NCBI GenBank assembly: GCA_022562935.1
Contig: JADFOI010000025.1
Span: forward strand, 1-35,053
DNA: 35,053 nt
Direction of reading: 5' to 3'
Source of the DNA: Acidobacteriota bacterium
Lineage (GTDB): Bacteria > Acidobacteriota > UBA6911 > RPQK01 > JADFOI01
In this document: positions 33,102-35,053 of the stretch, piece after piece
Layout of the letters: every line of letters begins with the position of its first letter
Position numbering within the stretch: the stretch's first letter is position 1
Notes under the pieces: model-generated
Told to the model about the DNA's origin: nothing
The model's input: the letters and a program-made list of their open reading frames with translations, nothing else
Database searches by the model: none
Made by a program: the position numbers and the translations under genes

Positions 33102-33996
33102 GGAGACTCAGGGCGCTCGTCCCCAACGTCGCCACCCTCCCTGGTTAAAGGTACGCGCTGCCCTGGGTGAGCAGGTGCACGATCTGAAGCGGCTTCTGGG
33201 AGGGTTGAAGCTGCATACGGTTTGCCAGGAAGCCAAGTGTCCCAATATGGGGGAATGCTGGAATCATGGCGTTGCCACCTTCATGATTCTGGGAGATATC
33301 TGCACCCGGGGATGCCGCTACTGTGCAGTCAGCAAGGGAAAACCCCTGGAACTGGATCTGGGCGAACCGGACCGGGTCGCCGAAGCGGTCGAGGTGATGG
33401 GCCTCAAGCATGTGGTGATTACTTCGGTGGATCGAGACGATCTGGAGGATGGAGGGGCCGGGGTTTTCGTGGCAACGATTGAAGCGGTTCGCCGTCGCAG
33501 CCCCCACTGTGTTGTGGAGGTGCTTGTTCCCGATTTTCAGGGCTCGGCCGACTCTCTCAGGATCGTCCTGGAAGCCGCACCGGAGATCTTAAATCACAAC
33601 ATGGAAACCGTCCCCCGTCTCTATCCGACCGCCCGCGGTGGGGGAGACTACCACCGCTCACTGGAGCTTCTGCGGCGTGCCCAGCAGTGGGCCCCGGATA
33701 TTGTCACCAAGACGGGGATGATGCTGGGCCTGGGAGAGCAGGAGAAGGAAATTCACCAGGTGCTGCACGATCTGATCGAGCTGAAGGTGAGCATCCTGAC
33801 CCTGGGACAATACCTGCGTCCTACAGGTTGGCATTTACCCGTGGCCCGCTACTATTCCCCCCAGGAGTTTCAATACTGGAAAGAGGTGGGAGAGGCCATG
33901 GGTTTCCGACACGTTGAAAGTGGCCCACTGGTCCGCTCCAGCTACCTGGCCGACCGCCAGTTCGCATCTCTGCAAAGCAATACATCGCAGTTGTAG
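33091..33996 (+). CDS. lipA: Lipoyl synthase LipA
   Basis: LipA is a radical SAM enzyme that inserts two sulfurs into protein-bound octanoyl groups made by LipB. The 301-residue protein has the LipA-specific auxiliary cluster ligands Cys45, Cys50 and Cys56 (VCQEAKCPNMGEC), the radical SAM motif CTRGCRYC (Cys71, 75, 78), VVITSVDRDDLEDGGA, and the C-terminal RSSY serine motif. An in-frame TGA at 33085-33087 means ATG 33091 is the first possible start, with GAGGGGG about eight bases upstream. The first four codons lie in the right arm of the repeat element. A CAGCCGCTC...GAGCGGCT hairpin follows the stop. Confidence 0.97.
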   Translation: MRARETQGARPQRRHPPWLKVRAALGEQVHDLKRLLGGLKLHTVCQEAKCPNMGECWNHGVATFMILGDICTRGCRYCAVSKGKPLELDLGEPDRVAEAVEVMGLKHVVITSVDRDDLEDGGAGVFVATIEAVRRRSPHCVVEVLVPDFQGSADSLRIVLEAAPEILNHNMETVPRLYPTARGGGDYHRSLELLRRAQQWAPDIVTKTGMMLGLGEQEKEIHQVLHDLIELKVSILTLGQYLRPTGWHLPVARYYSPQEFQYWKEVGEAMGFRHVESGPLVRSSYLADRQFASLQSNTSQL

Positions 33997-33997
33997 C

Positions 33998-34016
33998 AGC
34001 CGCTCTCAGAGCGGCT
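33998..34016. repeat. Hairpin just after the lipA stop
   Basis: Perfect 8-base arms AGCCGCTC-tca-GAGCGGCT begin one base after the stop codon. There is no T-run. It may be a weak terminator or a further spacer palindrome. Confidence 0.5.
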
Positions 34017-34017
34017 C

Positions 34018-34068
34018 AGCCGTGCGCCCTACAGGCCTTAATCAAAATAGAGTGGGGTTTTGAGACAG
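34018..34068 (+). repeat. Direct repeat, left copy, flanking the Phd/ParE module
   Basis: Starts AGCCGTGCGCCCTACAGGCC and ends TTTTGAGACAG. The right copy is at 34980-35031, and they agree at about 46 of 52 aligned positions. The stretch between contains the toxin-antitoxin pair. Confidence 0.75.
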
Positions 34069-34160
34069 CGTCAGCCGTACGCCCTCTCGCGAGGCGGCTG
34101 GCGGCTCAGTGGCCGCACCTCAGTACGGTCCGCTGCAGCCGCGTGTTAGCAGGCGCTTTG

Positions 34161-34457
34161 CTATCTCTCCACCTCGGTCTCATCAATCAGCTGCTTGCCA
34201 GGTTGCACTGTTAGAACGAAGATCGCCTCGGGCGACACACGGTAGATGATGCGGTATATGCCGTAGATCACTTCACGGATATCAGTCCGCCCAAGTTCCG
34301 GCACCACCCTTCCGCTATGGGGCAACTCCGCTAACCGTCCGACGGCCTCAAAGGCACCGCCTACCCAGCGCTCGGCTGCTCCTGGCTTGTCGCGGGCAAT
34401 GTACTCGGTTGCCTCCCGGAGGCGCTGGACCGCCAAAGGCGACCAGACGATCCTCAT
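34161..34457 (-). CDS. ParE/RelE-family toxin
   Basis: A 98-residue protein with the ParE-type plan: IVWSPLAVQRLREATEYIARDKPGAAERWVGGAFEAVGRLAELPHSGRVVPEL, then REVIYGIYRIIYRVSPEAIFVLTV. RelE members cut mRNA on the ribosome, and ParE members poison gyrase. The PHSGRVVPE..REV..GIYRIIYR pattern is nearer ParE. It starts with a 4-base ATGA overlap after the antitoxin gene, the standard order for such modules. Confidence 0.87.
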   Translation of the reverse strand: MRIVWSPLAVQRLREATEYIARDKPGAAERWVGGAFEAVGRLAELPHSGRVVPELGRTDIREVIYGIYRIIYRVSPEAIFVLTVQPGKQLIDETEVER

Positions 34458-34735
34458 TCTCCGAGCGCCGTCACGACCTGCTGACGAGCCTGCTCATGCT
34501 CGATTCCCAGCCCCTCAGCGAGTTGCTTCTCCGCGGTGTGAATGTCTCGGAGCAACTCGAGCTCTTCCACCATCCTCTGGTATTCCCCTACATCCACCAC
34601 GACAGCTGCGCTTCGGCCTCGCTGAGTCAGCACCAGGGCTCGCTTCGTCTCGCGGATTTGGGCGATGAGCGAGGCAGTGTTCGCTCGAAATTCGGTAACC
34701 GGCTTGATGTCCTCTTTAAGGTGAATTCGTCGCAT
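34454..34735 (-). CDS. Phd/YefM-family antitoxin
   Basis: A 93-residue antitoxin. The N-terminal DNA-binding fold of the Phd/YefM type is visible: DIKPVTEFRANTASLIAQIRETKRALVLTQRGRSAAVVVDVGEYQRMVEELELL; the rest is a charged helix that would wrap the toxin. I chose ATG 34735; a longer reading to 34771 would run through the promoter. It is first in the operon and probably represses it together with the toxin. Confidence 0.87.
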   Translation of the reverse strand: MRRIHLKEDIKPVTEFRANTASLIAQIRETKRALVLTQRGRSAAVVVDVGEYQRMVEELELLRDIHTAEKQLAEGLGIEHEQARQQVVTALGE

Positions 34736-34741
34736 AAAGAC

Positions 34742-34771
34742 AGTATAGCGTACTCTTGGGAGTACTTCCAA
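34742..34771 (-). promoter_or_regulatory. Promoter and operator of the Phd/ParE module
   Basis: On the minus strand: -35-like TTGGAA (34766-34771), an 18-base spacer and -10 TATACT (34742-34747), ending seven bases before the antitoxin start. The spacer is filled by the palindrome GTACTC-ttgg-GAGTAC (34750-34765), ideally placed for autorepression by the antitoxin. Confidence 0.65.
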
Positions 34772-35053
34772 GTAGACCGTTTACTGACCTGTCGCGTCGC
34801 TTGCTAACGGCCTGGCGATAACCCGCGCCGCCTCTGACGTGAACGAGAAGGGGACAGTCCCTTTTTCAGTCCCTTTTTCACTTTAGCTTGCGCTCCACCG
34901 GCTGGCCCAGGTTTCTTGTGTAGGGGCGCACGGCCGTGCTCCCTATAAGCTGTTGATAAAAAGGGGTTTGTGGGCGCACAGCCGTGCGCCCCTACAGGCC
35001 TTAATCAAAATCAAGCGGAATTTTGAGACAGTCTCCTCAGAACGGCCCAACTA
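34772..35053. repeat. Noncoding right end of the window with repeats
   Basis: No gene seen. It contains an AAGGG-gacagt-CCCTT palindrome followed by a tandem CAGTCCCTTTTT pair (about 34848-34878), a motif type met in REP-like elements. Next are two near-palindromes of the GTAGGGGCGCAC.GCCGTGCGCCCCTAC type (about 34920-34943 and 34972-34995), then the right direct repeat (34980-35031). Confidence 0.65.

Overview
This window reads as a stretch of chromosome from a Gram-negative, respiring bacterium with a moderately high-GC genome. LPS export (an LptF/LptG permease), a lipoprotein and an outer-membrane porin show two membranes. The futalosine menaquinone enzyme MqnC and a proton-pumping NADH dehydrogenase cluster show quinone-linked respiration. 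The fused LptF-LptG permease, the gene mix and the repeat-rich spacers remind me of Acidobacteriota, but that is an inference from gene content and not a placement.

Layout. (1) 1-491: 3' end of mqnC. (2) 712-4748: arginine operon argR-argG-argH-argF, with an ARG-box-like palindrome over the argR start and inverted copies of a composite repeat on both sides. (3) 4978-7472: metK and ahcY, making S-adenosylmethionine and recycling S-adenosylhomocysteine. (4) 7724-9954: a rhomboid protease converging on an M48 lipoprotein metalloprotease. (5) 10070-10732, minus strand: a DUF433-HicB-HicA toxin-antitoxin-type cassette. (6) 10848-14038: an overlapping operon of a Rieske protein, an unknown 123-residue protein and an amidohydrolase, followed by an MFS transporter broken by a one-base frameshift. 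(7) 14204-15958: a B12-type radical SAM protein. (8) 16264-19701, minus: a fatty-acid desaturase and the fused LptF-LptG permease. (9) 19961-20608: lipB. (10) 20766-24919: a metal-uptake operon (small Cys/His protein, porin, binding protein, HEAT-fused permease) behind a strong sigma70-type promoter but with no ATPase gene. (11) 24967-32707, minus: nuoA-B-C-D-EF-G-H-I, with nuoE and nuoF fused and nuoJ-N absent. (12) 33091-33996: lipA. (13) 34161-34735, minus: a Phd/ParE module between two direct repeats.

The most unusual feature is in the spacers. lipB and lipA, 13 kb apart, each follow the same roughly 180-210 bp element, in the same orientation and bounded by inverted repeats; its right arm carries the lipA start codon. 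A minimal version sits between nuoB and nuoC. Other spacers hold hairpins joined to 7-base-period A/T-rich tracts, repeats of the TTCGTG type, and hairpins shared between distant sites. One of these encodes the last codons of lipB.

The window therefore combines amino-acid and cofactor housekeeping (arginine, SAM cycle, lipoate, menaquinone, complex I), cell-envelope functions, and one small uncharacterised putative catabolic operon (Rieske, unknown protein, amidohydrolase, transporter).
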